Below are positions 23,036-23,337 of a stretch of 23,337 nt of DNA, one piece after another (position 1 is the stretch's first letter; each line of letters starts with the position of its first letter). Source of the DNA: Saprospiraceae bacterium (GTDB taxonomy: Bacteria > Bacteroidota > Bacteroidia > Chitinophagales > Saprospiraceae). Made by a program: the position numbers and the translations under genes. The stretch is from NCBI GenBank assembly GCA_004297645.1, contig SCUG01000647.1:1-23337 (forward strand), given 5' to 3'. The notes under the pieces were generated by a model that was not told the origin of the DNA, did no database searches, and saw nothing but the letters and a program-made list of their open reading frames with translations.

Positions 23036-23337
23036 TCATCCCGCCTCCTTTTTCAGCGCCTCTATCATCGCATAAGGCACGTCTTTGAGGTCGAGGATGA
23101 TGAACCCATCGAGTACGTCGGAGAAGTTGGGGTCGAGGTTGAAGCTGATGAACCGGGCGTTGAGTTTCAAGTATTGCCGCACCAAAACGGGGATGCGGAT
23201 GTGATGCGGTTCGATGTCCTCGATGAGGTTGTCCAATGAATGAAGTTCGGAGTCTAAGTTTCCGGCGAGCATCTCGATGTCCACCTTATCAACTTTGGGT
23301 TTGAATGGTTTTTTCGGCGTGAGGTATTGCGCAAGCT
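23036..23337 (-). CDS. GNAT-type N-acyltransferase (hemolysin/OlsB-like), C-terminal part cut by window end
   Basis: The frame is open from the window end (LAQYLTPKKPFKPKVDKVDI) to the stop at 23036, about 99 residues. A GTG at 23284 is only an internal codon. IRIPVLVRQYLKLNARFISF and NLDPNFSDVLDGFIILDLKD match the C-terminus of the OlsB/GlsB-like N-acyltransferase family, where a conserved IPVLLRQY and a later DP.F.DVLDG are typical. These enzymes attach a 3-hydroxy fatty acid to an amino acid such as ornithine or glycine. In Bacteroidota this domain can be fused to a PlsC-like domain, so the missing part may be long. The PlsC-like gene follows on the same strand, supporting a joint role in amino-lipid synthesis. 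Confidence 0.75.
   Translation of the reverse strand, partial: LAQYLTPKKPFKPKVDKVDIEMLAGNLDSELHSLDNLIEDIEPHHIRIPVLVRQYLKLNARFISFNLDPNFSDVLDGFIILDLKDVPYAMIEALKKEAG

Overview
The window looks like a chromosomal segment of a Bacteroidota bacterium, most likely a member of the Saprospiraceae or a close relative. Supporting signs are type IX secretion (T9SS) sorting domains, a PorP/SprF outer-membrane protein, SprB-type tandem repeats, the futalosine menaquinone route, TAnnTTTG-type promoters and an absence of strong Shine-Dalgarno sites. This is inference from gene content; no rRNA or tRNA is present to fix the taxonomy.

Layout. Positions 1-2033 (minus strand) hold a three-subunit proton-translocating transhydrogenase, pntAA-pntAB-pntB, with pntB cut by the window edge. 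A gene-poor 0.9 kb follows. Positions 2951-11975 (plus) form a cell-surface/T9SS block: a 1687-residue secreted adhesin-like protein with P domains, a PKD domain, eight SprB repeats and a gliding-type C-terminus; a small lipocalin-like lipoprotein; a secreted protein with a type A sorting tail; and PorP/SprF. A SAM methyltransferase follows (12069-12956). A minus-strand set comes next: a PaaG-like isomerase, an outer-membrane barrel and a family 2 glycosyltransferase. Divergent from these are mqnE and mqnA of the futalosine pathway. Then come a 51-residue two-helix membrane protein, nadC, thymidine kinase, an uncharacterised 240-residue protein, an outer-membrane barrel, a PlsC-type acyltransferase and the 3' end of a GNAT-type N-acyltransferase.

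The most notable non-coding content is a family of small non-autonomous mobile elements. Two related copies (8029-8380 and 22461-23015) have the terminal inverted repeat TTAGACTTTGGAC and 7-bp target duplications. The second copy has itself been invaded twice. One invader is a 70-bp mini-element with the same termini and an exact 7-bp duplication, whose empty target site is preserved in the first copy. The other is a 125-bp insert that can fold into an almost fully paired three-way junction. A third region (19040-19256) shares the central 133 bp but has different ends.

Functional links: pntAA/AB/B supply NADPH from the proton gradient; mqnE/mqnA make menaquinone precursors; nadC makes NAD; the GNAT and PlsC acyltransferases together resemble the enzyme pair for N-acyl amino-acid lipids; PorP/SprF and the sorting-tail proteins belong to the T9SS surface programme. 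All calls come from reading the sequence without database searches.
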